Shown piece after piece: positions 7,616 to 15,787 of a stretch of 64,000 nt of DNA. The DNA lies in assembly GCF_030694085.1 (NCBI RefSeq), contig NZ_JAUXZE010000039.1:272030-336029 (forward strand). Direction: 5' to 3'. The stretch is from Tabrizicola sp. (GTDB lineage Bacteria; Pseudomonadota; Alphaproteobacteria; Rhodobacterales; Rhodobacteraceae). The stretch's first letter is position 1, and every line of letters begins with the position of its first letter. A model generated the notes under the pieces. It was not told the origin of the DNA, did no database searches, and saw nothing but the letters and a program-made list of their open reading frames with translations. The translations under genes and the position numbers were made by a program.

Positions 7616-10093
7616 TCAGAGCGCAGTGGGGCAAGCCAGACCTTTCAGCAGTGCCCAGCGTGACACCGGATTGGCCTCGGCCTGGAACTGAACTTCCATG
7701 AAAAGCCGTGCCCCGCCGGACCTGAGGTCGACCAGGAACCGCTTGCCGCCATCACGTTCGCGCAGCCGGATTCCGTCCAGGATGCGCAACAAGCCCCATT
7801 CCCCCGTTTGCGCGAGAGTGGCGCTGCCGTCCGCCGTGGTAAAGCGCATCTCGGCCCCCAAGGCGGGTGCGGGCCCGGGCCAGGTCAGGGTCAGGGGTTC
7901 CAGGGTGGTCTCAACCGGGCCACCTTGCCCCCCGATGGCGACAAAGGTCTTGCCGCGCTCGGCCAGCGCCGCCAGCGTCAGATCCGTGGACTGCCCCGTA
8001 AAGCCCGCCGCGATGGCTTGCGTCCGCTGGAGGAATTCGGCGCTTTTCGGGTCCAGCCCGGAAAAGCGCGCATCCGGCTTCCAGCGCCAGGGCGAGCTTG
8101 ACGTGTCGATGTAGGGCTCGGCCCGGGTGCGGTAGAATCGGTCGAGGGCACCGCCGGATCCCAGAAGCGAGACGACCTCGGACAGCGACGCCTCGGCACC
8201 CTCGGCAAAGGGATAGCGTGCCTCGGTCACGTCCTTGCACAGGGAAAGGACCTCGGCCTGCCAGGCCTTCGTCAGCGGGTTCGACAGCGGATCGGCTTGC
8301 GCCGCGCTGGATTGGGCCAGCACGTCCTCGACGATCTGCACCACCATCGCCGGGGCGGTCCGCAGTGCGGCCAGCGTCGCCCCGCGTGACTTTGCGGACA
8401 TCAGCCGCTGCAGCCCACGAGCCTCGTCCCGGTCCATCGCGCCCAAGGCGACGTTCAGGCTGGCAAACAGCTTCGCGATCTCCTCCATCCGGCCGTCCTC
8501 GGAATACTGGATCAGCGCCGCAAAGTCCGAGGCGATGCGCAACTGCATCGCATGAGGGCGTGCCCGGTCCAGCCCACCGACCTGCGCCCAGACTTCGGGC
8601 AGAAGTCTGGAAAGCGGCGAATCCGGTGCGGCCAGTCGACCCGAGACCAGGACAGCCTGTTCCGGATCGCTGAAGGGCCGCACTTGCACATCGGCGAGGA
8701 ATTCCTTCCATCGCGCCAGTGTCTCGCGTTGCAGGATGTCCAGAACCTGGTCGGGCGCATCGTTCTGGCCTGGTGCTACCCGGTCAAAGAGCCGCGCCGC
8801 TTCGCCGCGCGCGTTCTGCACTGCCAGGCCCGCGCCAACCTGCCTGGCATAGTCCCAGCCGCCTTGGGTAAATAGCCCTGGAAGCGCCGTCTCCATCACA
8901 ACACCGGACCGGCGCTGCAGAACGACCGACAGTCCGGGCACGGCAGCTTCTGGGATCCAGGGTGCCAGCTCCGCAGCCCCGGCTGACCGTTTCAGTTCGA
9001 GATAGGCCCGCGCTGGCTCGGGCGCCTCACTGGCAAAGGTGCGGGCTTGTGCCAGAAGCTCGGGGTCGGGCAGCGGTACGGACTGGGAGGGGGGCAGCAG
9101 CCGACGGATGTGGGGCACCAGCGGTTGCAGGTCCGGCATCGACGCCGCCCGGTCGTCCAGCCACCCTGCCAGGTAAGCCGGTGACCAGTCCGCCTGACCA
9201 GACAGGACCGACCAGGCCCGAAGCGTATCGTAAAGGGGCAAGCTCTCACCCTCTGCCGCCAGAGCCGCATCGACCGCGCGCGCCAGTGCGCTGGGCATAT
9301 GCTTCTGCACAGCTGCGCTATAGACAGCGTCCGCATGAGCCGCAGCGTCAAAGCCTAGAAGCCTTGCGAAGAGCTGGATCGGCGCCTTTTCAGCCGCCCG
9401 CTCCACTCCGTCCGAGGCCGCTGCAAGCCGCGTCAGCCGTTGCGGCAGGTCGGGCATCACCGCATCCCGGTCCAGCCCGATGTCCAGAGCTTCGGCATCA
9501 AACAGCCGGGTGAGGTCGCGGTGGAAGCGCCATTCCCCGAACCCCGCCCAGCCGGCGACCAGCAGGACAAAGGCCAGGATCAGGACCAGAGTGATCCCGG
9601 TCCAGCCCGCGCCAAGGTTGCGGTCAAACGTGGTTCTGCTGCCCTCCAACACCGCCAGGCGTCGCTCAAGAAAGACCTTCACGCCCTCGAAGTCGGGTCC
9701 CGCCTCGTCCGCCTTGCGAATGAATTCCCGCACCGAAGCCGCCGAGATGTCGCGCCCGTCGAAGATCAGTCGATGCGCCCCCGCGCCCCACAGCGCCACA
9801 TCCACGCCCCGGTTCTTCCGCACCGCCTGGTCAAGCATCAGCCCCAGCACATAGCGGGCGGGTCTAATTGTGGAGGGCTGCACCCCTGCCCGCTCCAGGT
9901 CAGCGTCGAACCGGTCCAGCGCCTCGGCCGCGCGCTGCACCAGGACCTGAGCCTCGACCCCGCGGATGGTTGTCAGCTGCTCGACCATCTTCAGGACCAA
10001 TCCGGCCGCCTGCTCATAGGCCGCGGGGTCGGACCTCCGCACCCCGCGCCTGAGCGGCAGAACGGTGCGCGGGCTGTTCGGGTCGGAACTCAT
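7616..10093 (-). CDS. TssL/TssM hybrid: DotU-like domain fused to IcmF-type periplasmic region, no nucleotide-binding domain
   Basis: This 825-residue protein looks like a chimera of two T6SS membrane components. Residues about 25-150 resemble the cytoplasmic DotU domain (RAAEALDRFDADLERAGV, then ARYVLGLMLDQAV in place of the usual ARYxLcAlvDEa). One membrane segment follows at about 164-184. The remaining 630 residues resemble the periplasmic part of TssM. Near the C-terminus, ARYPFAEG and YIDTSSSPWRWKPD line up with GRYPFDEG and YIDTTVKPWAWRAD of the tssM product in this window. The two N-terminal TssM membrane segments and the whole Walker domain are absent. It overlaps the upstream M15 peptidase gene by four bases and is followed by vgrG. 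Assignment to the T6SS is firm; the role of the hybrid is inference. Confidence 0.8.
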   Translation of the reverse strand: MSSDPNSPRTVLPLRRGVRRSDPAAYEQAAGLVLKMVEQLTTIRGVEAQVLVQRAAEALDRFDADLERAGVQPSTIRPARYVLGLMLDQAVRKNRGVDVALWGAGAHRLIFDGRDISAASVREFIRKADEAGPDFEGVKVFLERRLAVLEGSRTTFDRNLGAGWTGITLVLILAFVLLVAGWAGFGEWRFHRDLTRLFDAEALDIGLDRDAVMPDLPQRLTRLAAASDGVERAAEKAPIQLFARLLGFDAAAHADAVYSAAVQKHMPSALARAVDAALAAEGESLPLYDTLRAWSVLSGQADWSPAYLAGWLDDRAASMPDLQPLVPHIRRLLPPSQSVPLPDPELLAQARTFASEAPEPARAYLELKRSAGAAELAPWIPEAAVPGLSVVLQRRSGVVMETALPGLFTQGGWDYARQVGAGLAVQNARGEAARLFDRVAPGQNDAPDQVLDILQRETLARWKEFLADVQVRPFSDPEQAVLVSGRLAAPDSPLSRLLPEVWAQVGGLDRARPHAMQLRIASDFAALIQYSEDGRMEEIAKLFASLNVALGAMDRDEARGLQRLMSAKSRGATLAALRTAPAMVVQIVEDVLAQSSAAQADPLSNPLTKAWQAEVLSLCKDVTEARYPFAEGAEASLSEVVSLLGSGGALDRFYRTRAEPYIDTSSSPWRWKPDARFSGLDPKSAEFLQRTQAIAAGFTGQSTDLTLAALAERGKTFVAIGGQGGPVETTLEPLTLTWPGPAPALGAEMRFTTADGSATLAQTGEWGLLRILDGIRLRERDGGKRFLVDLRSGGARLFMEVQFQAEANPVSRWALLKGLACPTAL

Positions 10094-10977
10094 TGCGACG
10101 GGATCAGGCCTTCATCGACCCATTTCTTCAGCGTCTCTTCGCCGACTTCGAAATGCATGCCGTCCTCGCGGTTGTAGCCGCCGCCCCAGTACCAGCCCTC
10201 CTCGTTGAAATGTTCGGCAAGGATCACAAGGCCGATCTGCATCGTGCCATCGGCAAAGGGATCAAGTTCACCCTGCAGAGTGATGTCGATGGCCGTGCCG
10301 AACGAATGGTTCGAGACCGCGCTGTTGGATCCCCTTATAAGGCGGACGCACAAGGCCCCCGCTGTGCCCAGCTTGGCGGCAATGTCAGGCTCGTCCTTCT
10401 GCAGTTTGACGACGATCCGCTCCAGACTGTCGAGTGCGGGTTTCAGCATCGTGGTCTTGATCGGGCCGATCTGCCGGGTCTCGACCAGGTCTTTCAGCCG
10501 CGGATTGCTGATCGACCGGCAGTCAGTCCCAAGATCCTCGCGCGGGCGACCCAGAAGCGCCAGCATCGTCTTGTTGCGCGGCTGGGTGATGCCCTTGTTG
10601 AACCGGTTCCGCGCTGCCCGCATCTGTTCTGTCAGAGCCTCGGTCTCGGGCCGATGCTGCGCGTCCTCGCCCAGCGTCAGACCTTCTGCATCCACCGCCG
10701 GCGCCGCGACGGTCGACGGGGCCACCGGCGCCCGGTTGGCGAGAAGGCTCAGGTCGTCGCGCAACCGCGCCAGATCCGCCTTGAGTGTGCCGATCTCGGC
10801 CTCAAGCCGCGCCCGTTGGGCAGCGTCCGCGTCAAAGGCGTCTTCCAGCCGGGTAAGCCGCAGGTCTGCCCCGCTGTCCGCCGATTCCAGCAGCGTTGTG
10901 ACCATTGCGAAGGCCACCGCCGCGATGATGACGCCGATGGCAACGATGATGGGCGCGATGAGGGTGTTCGACTGCAT
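10090..10977 (-). CDS. Membrane-anchored peptidase M15 (VanY/D-Ala-D-Ala carboxypeptidase-like) in T6SS operon
   Basis: The 295-residue product has an N-terminal signal anchor (residues about 7-28), a charged coiled-coil-like stretch (about 36-80), a Pro/Ala linker, and a C-terminal M15-type zinc peptidase domain. The metal motif is visible as SNHSFGTAIDI (His224, Asp231) and GMHFEV (His275). Such enzymes cut peptide cross-links or stems of peptidoglycan. The topology would put the enzyme in the periplasm. It sits directly after pppA and overlaps the TssL/TssM hybrid gene by four bases. Known T6SSs recruit wall hydrolases to pass their membrane complex through the cell wall (MltE, and TagX in Acinetobacter), which is the preferred reading. 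An exported effector is less likely because of the membrane anchor and lack of an immunity gene. Confidence 0.8.
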   Translation of the reverse strand: MQSNTLIAPIIVAIGVIIAAVAFAMVTTLLESADSGADLRLTRLEDAFDADAAQRARLEAEIGTLKADLARLRDDLSLLANRAPVAPSTVAAPAVDAEGLTLGEDAQHRPETEALTEQMRAARNRFNKGITQPRNKTMLALLGRPREDLGTDCRSISNPRLKDLVETRQIGPIKTTMLKPALDSLERIVVKLQKDEPDIAAKLGTAGALCVRLIRGSNSAVSNHSFGTAIDITLQGELDPFADGTMQIGLVILAEHFNEEGWYWGGGYNREDGMHFEVGEETLKKWVDEGLIPSQ

Positions 10978-11733
10978 TCAGCCCTCGCGGATCAGGACGG
11001 TGATGGTCGAGACATTGTCCGGCGCGCCGCTGTCCAGCGCCTCGCGCACCAGCTTCTGGCAGGCGTCCGCGGGGCTGGCGGCGTCGCGCAGAAGCGCCTC
11101 GACCGTTTGTTCGTAGACGCAACGCGTCAGCCCGTCACTGCACAGCAAAAGCCGGTCCCCGACCGCAAGGGGGATGCTGACCAAGTCCACGTCCAGCTCG
11201 GCTCCCCCCCCCACCGCCCTGGTGATGACATGCGATTCGGGATGACGTTCGGCCTCGGCCGGGGACAGCTCGCCACGGTCAATCATCTCCTGCACGACGG
11301 AGTGGTCGCGGGTCAGCGGTCGCAGGCGACCGCCCCGCAAGAGATAGGCGCGACTGTCGCCCACCCAGGCCACGTGTGCCACCGCCCCGCTGATCAGCAT
11401 CGCAACTACCGTGGCACCCATCCGCCCCATGCCCGGGCTGCGCTGGCGCTGAAGGACCAGCTGGTTCGCGTCCTGCAGCCGGGCCACCAGTGCCGGTCCG
11501 GGATCGACCCCGTCCGGGATCTGCGCCAGGCAATCGATCACGATCTCGGATGCGACGTCGCCATTGCCATAGCCCCCCATCCCGTCGGCAACCGCCCAAA
11601 GCGCGCCCGTCGGGTCGGTCAGGATCGAATCCTCATTGCGCTCGCGCACGATGCCACGGTTGGTCAGCCCCGCCCCAACCGCAACCGGCAACCGCCGCTC
11701 CTGCCCGGGGACCACGGTGATCGGGGTGTTCAT
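10978..11733 (-). CDS. pppA: PP2C-family Ser/Thr phosphatase, T6SS PppA type
   Basis: PppA dephosphorylates the FHA protein of the threonine-phosphorylation circuit and so switches off some T6SSs. The 251-residue product shows the PP2C motif series RNEDS, VADGMGGYGNGDVAS, WVGDSRAYL, LCSDGLTR and GAPDNVSTI, so all metal-binding aspartates are present. It lacks a membrane segment and should be cytoplasmic. It is the first gene of the minus-strand operon and abuts the M15 peptidase gene without a gap. The partner kinase PpkA and an FHA protein are not inside the window and may lie to the left. Confidence 0.9.
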   Translation of the reverse strand: MNTPITVVPGQERRLPVAVGAGLTNRGIVRERNEDSILTDPTGALWAVADGMGGYGNGDVASEIVIDCLAQIPDGVDPGPALVARLQDANQLVLQRQRSPGMGRMGATVVAMLISGAVAHVAWVGDSRAYLLRGGRLRPLTRDHSVVQEMIDRGELSPAEAERHPESHVITRAVGGGAELDVDLVSIPLAVGDRLLLCSDGLTRCVYEQTVEALLRDAASPADACQKLVREALDSGAPDNVSTITVLIREG

Positions 11734-11815
11734 TGCGGTCCCGCCGGCACGGCTGGGGCGATCGGTCCCCGGGTCGAATTCAGCAGCATCGGGAAATCCC
11801 GCCCAAAGGTGTGAA

Positions 11816-11844
11816 TTGAATGCAGGTGCATCATAGCCTAGACT
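11816..11844 (+). promoter_or_regulatory. Candidate sigma-70 promoter of the OmpA-like gene
   Basis: TTGAAT (11816-11821) and TAGACT (11839-11844) are separated by 17 bases and lie 42 bases before the ATG at 11886. Each hexamer has two mismatches to consensus. No other good pair was seen in this divergent gap. Confidence 0.4.
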
Positions 11845-11885
11845 GGGGCCAGCTATAAATCCGTTTTTTGGAAGGTGGTTCGACG

Positions 11886-12557
11886 ATGCGTAGCTTGCTG
11901 ACCAGCCTTGCGGTCTGTGCCGCGCTGATGCCCGCTGTAGGCCAAGCCCAGGATTTGTCGGAGGAAGAGCTGTTGCAGATGTTCCTGGCGCAGCGGGATG
12001 CTTACAAGGCCGCCGTGGAAGGCAACACCGCGCTGACCCGTGGGCTGACGCTGATCACGGCGGATGATGTCGAGATCGCCACGGAAGTCGCCACCCAAGA
12101 CACCGCCACCGAAACCGCCGGAACCGAGGTTGCGTCCGATGCCTCGGCCGGGGCGGTCAAGCAGCCGACCGAAACCGTCGTTTCCAGCAATGAAACCGCG
12201 ACACTTGTGAAGATGCCCGAAGGCATGGGCGTCAACATCCGCATAGAGTTTGCCTTCGACAGCGCCGCGCTTGACGACGCACAGAAGCCGAAGCTGCAGA
12301 CATTGTGCAACGTGATGCGGACTGCGGATATCCAGCTCTTTCGCATCATTGGCCATACGGATGCCTCGGGCTCCGACGACTATAACGAACGGCTGTCTCG
12401 CCTTCGTGCCGAGGAAGTGCAGCGCTTCTTCGTGAACGACTGCGGCATCGCGGCCAATCGCCTTGAGGCGGTGGGACTGGGCGAACGGTTCCTGCTTGAA
12501 GACTACGATCCCGACTCGGACCAGAACCGGCGGGTAGAGTTCCAGGCTCTGAGCTGA
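11886..12557 (+). CDS. Exported OmpA-family peptidoglycan-binding protein
   Basis: The 223-residue product carries a classical signal peptide ending near GQA-QD, an acidic Thr/Ala-rich middle with repeated TETA-type runs, and a C-terminal OmpA domain (IEFAFDSAALDD, IIGHTDASGSDDYNERLSRLRAEEV cut short here, DQNRRVEF). It should sit in the periplasm or outer membrane bound to peptidoglycan; there is no lipobox cysteine. The ATG at 11886 is preferred over an in-frame TTG at 11868 because GGAAGGTGG lies just before it and the signal peptide starts there. It is divergent from pppA, so it may be a wall-anchoring partner of the T6SS, but that is inference from position only. Confidence 0.85.
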   Translation: MRSLLTSLAVCAALMPAVGQAQDLSEEELLQMFLAQRDAYKAAVEGNTALTRGLTLITADDVEIATEVATQDTATETAGTEVASDASAGAVKQPTETVVSSNETATLVKMPEGMGVNIRIEFAFDSAALDDAQKPKLQTLCNVMRTADIQLFRIIGHTDASGSDDYNERLSRLRAEEVQRFFVNDCGIAANRLEAVGLGERFLLEDYDPDSDQNRRVEFQALS

Positions 12558-12593
12558 CGCTTGGTCAGAGTTCGGTCCTAACCCTTGCCCCCT

Positions 12594-13781
12594 TCAGGCG
12601 CGTTGCAGCCTGACATATTTGATCGCTCGACGGTGATAGGTGTAGGCAATATGCAAAGCCCCGTCAGATCCTGCGATGATGGACGGATAGGAGTATTCCT
12701 TGTTCAACCCGTCCTTGGAATTATTGGTCAGACAATAGCCGCTGCCGTCTTCAAGTCGACGCATGTCCGGGAATGTCGCGCCATTGTCCTGCGAAAGCGC
12801 TAGTACAAGCGGCGCGCGGGGCACGCCCCAGATCGCGCCACTTGTGGCGTTGAGGACTGGGGTCCCCCCAGCCTCGCCTTCGTCGTCAATCTCGTCATAA
12901 AGCGATGCTCGGCGCTGGTCCGACATTTCGGCGTTCATCGGATTGCCGACGAGGGCGATGCGCATGTCGGCAAGGCGGATGGCTTGCACGGAGGAGTTGT
13001 TGTTCGGCAAGTCGGTAACGGTCGGCTTCGACCAGCTGAGCCCGCCATCCACCGACAGACTGCGCCGGACCCGGTTCGCGCAGCGGTCGCGGTAGAAGGC
13101 CGGCATGACGCCGTCCTGGGCGGGAACGGGGTTCATATGCACTGCCCCCAGACTGTCCGGCACCTCGATGGCCGACCAAGTCATGCCGGAGTCTTGTGAG
13201 ACGAGCATCACCGCAGTGTCCAGCGATCCGGTCCAGCGACCCTGCGGCGGGGTTACGCACCGAAAGCCCGGCAGCAGCCATTCTCCCTGTGGTCCGATGC
13301 GCGGCGGTTGGCGCACGAAGACTCCTGTGAAATCGCCCAGCCGCCGTGCTTCTCCGAACGTGGCACCACAGTCCTGCGACCGGCGGAAGTGGATTTCGCA
13401 TGCGTCCTGTCGACCGCCCGGCTGCGAGGTGTGAAAGAGCCAGACAGCGCCATTAGGTGCGACGAACAGGACGGGATTCTGTTCGGATCGATCAGCGCGG
13501 TCGCTCAGACGTTCGGCCGACGTCCAGTGGTGCGAACCCGGGCGCAGGCGCGACATCCAGACCGAGATGTCGCCCATTCCCTCCATCGTGCCGCCGAACC
13601 AAACGCATGCCAGCGAGTCATCCGGTAGCCAGCACAGATTCGCGGCATGATTCTGGACGCAGGGCGAGGACAGCATCGCTTCGACCCGGTCGGACTCGGT
13701 CAGGTGCGGTCGCAGAAGACCGTCCATGTAAGCCTCTATTTCCGCTGTCGAAAGTTCGCCTGGTCTCATGGCCTTTGTCAT
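12594..13781 (-). CDS. Sialidase-like BNR/Asp-box beta-propeller protein
   Basis: The 395-residue product has four recognisable Asp boxes (SQDCGATF, SQDSGMTW, SVDGGLSW, SQDNGATF) and the motif YSYPSIIAGSDGALHIAYTYHRR, typical of six-bladed sialidase-fold proteins. No signal peptide or membrane segment is visible, so it should act in the cytoplasm, unlike secreted sialidases. The ATG at 13781 is preceded by GGGAGAG at good spacing; upstream in-frame starts fall in AT-rich intergenic DNA. It is divergent from a Dpp-type transporter and the acid-sugar genes downstream, so it may process an imported glycoside or acid. Substrate cannot be read from sequence; true sialidase activity is doubtful. 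Confidence 0.75.
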   Translation of the reverse strand: MTKAMRPGELSTAEIEAYMDGLLRPHLTESDRVEAMLSSPCVQNHAANLCWLPDDSLACVWFGGTMEGMGDISVWMSRLRPGSHHWTSAERLSDRADRSEQNPVLFVAPNGAVWLFHTSQPGGRQDACEIHFRRSQDCGATFGEARRLGDFTGVFVRQPPRIGPQGEWLLPGFRCVTPPQGRWTGSLDTAVMLVSQDSGMTWSAIEVPDSLGAVHMNPVPAQDGVMPAFYRDRCANRVRRSLSVDGGLSWSKPTVTDLPNNNSSVQAIRLADMRIALVGNPMNAEMSDQRRASLYDEIDDEGEAGGTPVLNATSGAIWGVPRAPLVLALSQDNGATFPDMRRLEDGSGYCLTNNSKDGLNKEYSYPSIIAGSDGALHIAYTYHRRAIKYVRLQRA

Positions 13782-14083
13782 GGTCGCGGCTCTCCCAATG
13801 TTTCGACAACCCGGCTGTCGGGCGAAACCGTTGTGGAGGAAAGTTTCAAATATTACAAGTTTCATGTGGAGATTTCGCCACCAAGAGGCCGGAAGATACA
13901 ACTAAATTACTGTTTTTATTATATAAAATTCTACAGCTATGAATCCAGAATGCATCGGCTCGCCACAAGCAAACTAACAAGTTGACAGGAAACTCGCGAC
14001 CTGTTCCATTTCCAGTCGCAGACTGCCGAACCGGAGGAGTGCCATCGTGGCGCGGGCCGTCCGCTTTACGCTTGGGAGGTAAC
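13782..14083. other. AT-rich divergent intergenic region between the sialidase-like gene and the Dpp-type transporter
   Basis: About 300 bases without a gene. The part at 13845-13935 is much richer in A and T than its surroundings. It holds TATAAT on the minus strand (13918-13923), a plausible -10 box for the sialidase-like gene, and TTGACA on the plus strand at 13981-13986, a possible -35 box for the transporter operon, though a convincing -10 partner is missing. GGGAGGT stands just before the transporter ATG at 14084. This is the natural place for the operator of the module's GntR regulator. Confidence 0.4.
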
Positions 14084-15718
14084 ATGAAAACCAACACGAA
14101 AGAGCGCAACGGCCTGACGCGTCGTGGCGCATTGAAGCTTGGTCTCGGCTCGTTCGTCGCGGTGGCCGCATTCGGTCCGGGCGCGCGCATCGTCATGGCG
14201 CAGGACGGACAGGTGCTAAAGGCCATCAATCCTGCATTTTCGCAGGACTGGTCGCCGCTGCGCGGGGGCGGCGTGCCCTACCGCTGGAATTCCGTCTGGA
14301 ACGCCAGCGCGATGTATTTCAAAGACAAGGGCGAGATCCAGCCCTACGTCCTGACCGAATGGACCCCCTCGGCCGATTACGTCACCTGGACGCTGAAGCT
14401 GAACCCCGAGGCGAAGTTCGCCGACGGCAGCGCGATCACCGCCGCCGATGTGAAAGGTTCGTGGGAACTGTCGGCCATGCCGGGCACGCAAAACCAGCGC
14501 ATCGACCAGGTGCTGGCGGGTGTCGCGGGCTATGGCGCGGTGAAGGACGGCTCGGCCACCGACATCTCGGGCATCGTCGTCAATGATGACGCGACGCTGA
14601 CGGTCACTTTGGCCGCGCCCGATCCGATCTTCTTCCAGCGGCTTGCCAACCATATTGCGCCCATCGTCAAGGTCGCCGTCGCGCGCGGCGCAGATGGCAA
14701 TGAGGTCCCCGATTTCTTCCTCGCCGCCAACGGCGCGACCTCGGGTCCCTTCGTGCTGGAATCGGCCAACCTGGACACGGGTGAGCTGGTCTGGGTCCCG
14801 AACCCGAACTTCTTCGGCCCGGCCCCCAAGCTGGCGCGGATCGAACTGACCGCCGTCGAAGACAACGTGACCGCGACGCAGATGCTTGCTTCGGGCGAGT
14901 ATCAGGCGCATACGGAACTGGTGACCTCGACCATCGTGCAGGACCTGGGGCCAGAGTTTGCCGCGGGGGCAGAGATCCCGACCTCGCAGCACTTCTGGTT
15001 CAACACCGCCCGCGCGCCGATGGACGACCCGAAAGTGCGTGAGGCGCTGATCCTGGCGGTGGACCGCGACGGGCTGATCAAGGCCTCGTTCCCCGATGGC
15101 CCGCACCAGAAGACCGACAGCGTGATGAACGCCGTCCCCGGTGCCGATGACCCCACCTTCGTCCCCTATCCCTTCGACCCCGAACGCGCCAAGGCGCTTC
15201 TGGCCGAGTCGAGCTATGGCGGGCCCGAACGTCTGCCGAAGCTGATGTTCGTCGGCATCTCCAGCCCCGCGAACGAGGCGGCGGCGCAGTACATTGCCGA
15301 ACAGTGGCGCCAGAACCTTGGCATCACCGCTGTCGACATGAAACCGCAGCAGGATCAGTATTCCGGCCCTGACCAGAACGCGATCCAGATCTTCCGCGAC
15401 GACGTCGGCACCCGCGTGCCCGATGCGGCAAGCTATCTGGCGGGTTCCATCGCCTCGACCTCGGGCAATGCGACGGGGAAGATGTCCTACAAGAACGACA
15501 AGGTCGACGCGCTGATCACCGAGGCGCTGGCAAAGCCCTCGGACGATCCGGCGCGCATCGCGCTTGCGCAGGAAGCACAGCGGATCTTCCGCGACGATTT
15601 CATGTTCATCCCGTGGTACCGCCAAACCATGTCCCGCTGGGCGGCCGCGAACGTGGCGGGGATGGAAAAGAACCTCGACTGGCAGATCGTGGCACCCTGG
15701 GCGATTTCCATCGCCTGA
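14084..15718 (+). CDS. ABC transporter substrate-binding protein, SBP family 5 (Dpp/Opp type), Tat signal
   Basis: The 544-residue product is a periplasmic binding protein of the peptide/nickel/oligosaccharide class. The N-terminus has a twin-arginine motif LTRRGALKLG followed by a hydrophobic stretch and cleavage near MAQ-DG, so it is likely exported folded. Family features include LTEWTPSADYVTWTLKL, DVKGSWE, and the C-terminal FMFIPWYRQTMSRWAA. The ATG at 14084 follows GGGAGGTAAC. It heads an operon with two permeases, two ATPases and catabolic genes, and is separated from the first permease by a hairpin. Members of this family also bind plant sugars and acids; the downstream enzymes suggest a carbohydrate acid rather than peptides. 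Confidence 0.9.
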   Translation: MKTNTKERNGLTRRGALKLGLGSFVAVAAFGPGARIVMAQDGQVLKAINPAFSQDWSPLRGGGVPYRWNSVWNASAMYFKDKGEIQPYVLTEWTPSADYVTWTLKLNPEAKFADGSAITAADVKGSWELSAMPGTQNQRIDQVLAGVAGYGAVKDGSATDISGIVVNDDATLTVTLAAPDPIFFQRLANHIAPIVKVAVARGADGNEVPDFFLAANGATSGPFVLESANLDTGELVWVPNPNFFGPAPKLARIELTAVEDNVTATQMLASGEYQAHTELVTSTIVQDLGPEFAAGAEIPTSQHFWFNTARAPMDDPKVREALILAVDRDGLIKASFPDGPHQKTDSVMNAVPGADDPTFVPYPFDPERAKALLAESSYGGPERLPKLMFVGISSPANEAAAQYIAEQWRQNLGITAVDMKPQQDQYSGPDQNAIQIFRDDVGTRVPDAASYLAGSIASTSGNATGKMSYKNDKVDALITEALAKPSDDPARIALAQEAQRIFRDDFMFIPWYRQTMSRWAAANVAGMEKNLDWQIVAPWAISIA

Positions 15719-15734
15719 CCTGCCATGCCATAGC

Positions 15735-15762
15735 GACGGGCGGGGGCCTTTCCCCGCCCGTT
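15735..15762 (+). terminator. Intercistronic hairpin after SBP gene (attenuator or mRNA-stabilising)
   Basis: ACGGGCGGGG (15736-15745) pairs perfectly with CCCCGCCCGT (15752-15761), loop of six bases GCCTTT, and one further G-U pair can form outside. It lies between the binding-protein stop and the permease start. No U-tract follows. Such hairpins commonly keep the binding-protein mRNA more abundant than the transporter part. Confidence 0.6.
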
Positions 15763-15787
15763 GTCACCTTGAACGGGCCCTGTCGCC

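Noticed and set aside
10090..10977. M15 peptidase as a secreted T6SS effector
   Set aside because: It has an N-terminal signal anchor and no neighbouring immunity gene; a structural wall-opening role fits better.
14216..15625. Very long minus-strand open frame opposite the SBP family 5 gene
   Set aside because: Low-complexity Arg/Gly/Asp-rich translation with no domain; explained by third-position GC bias of the real gene.
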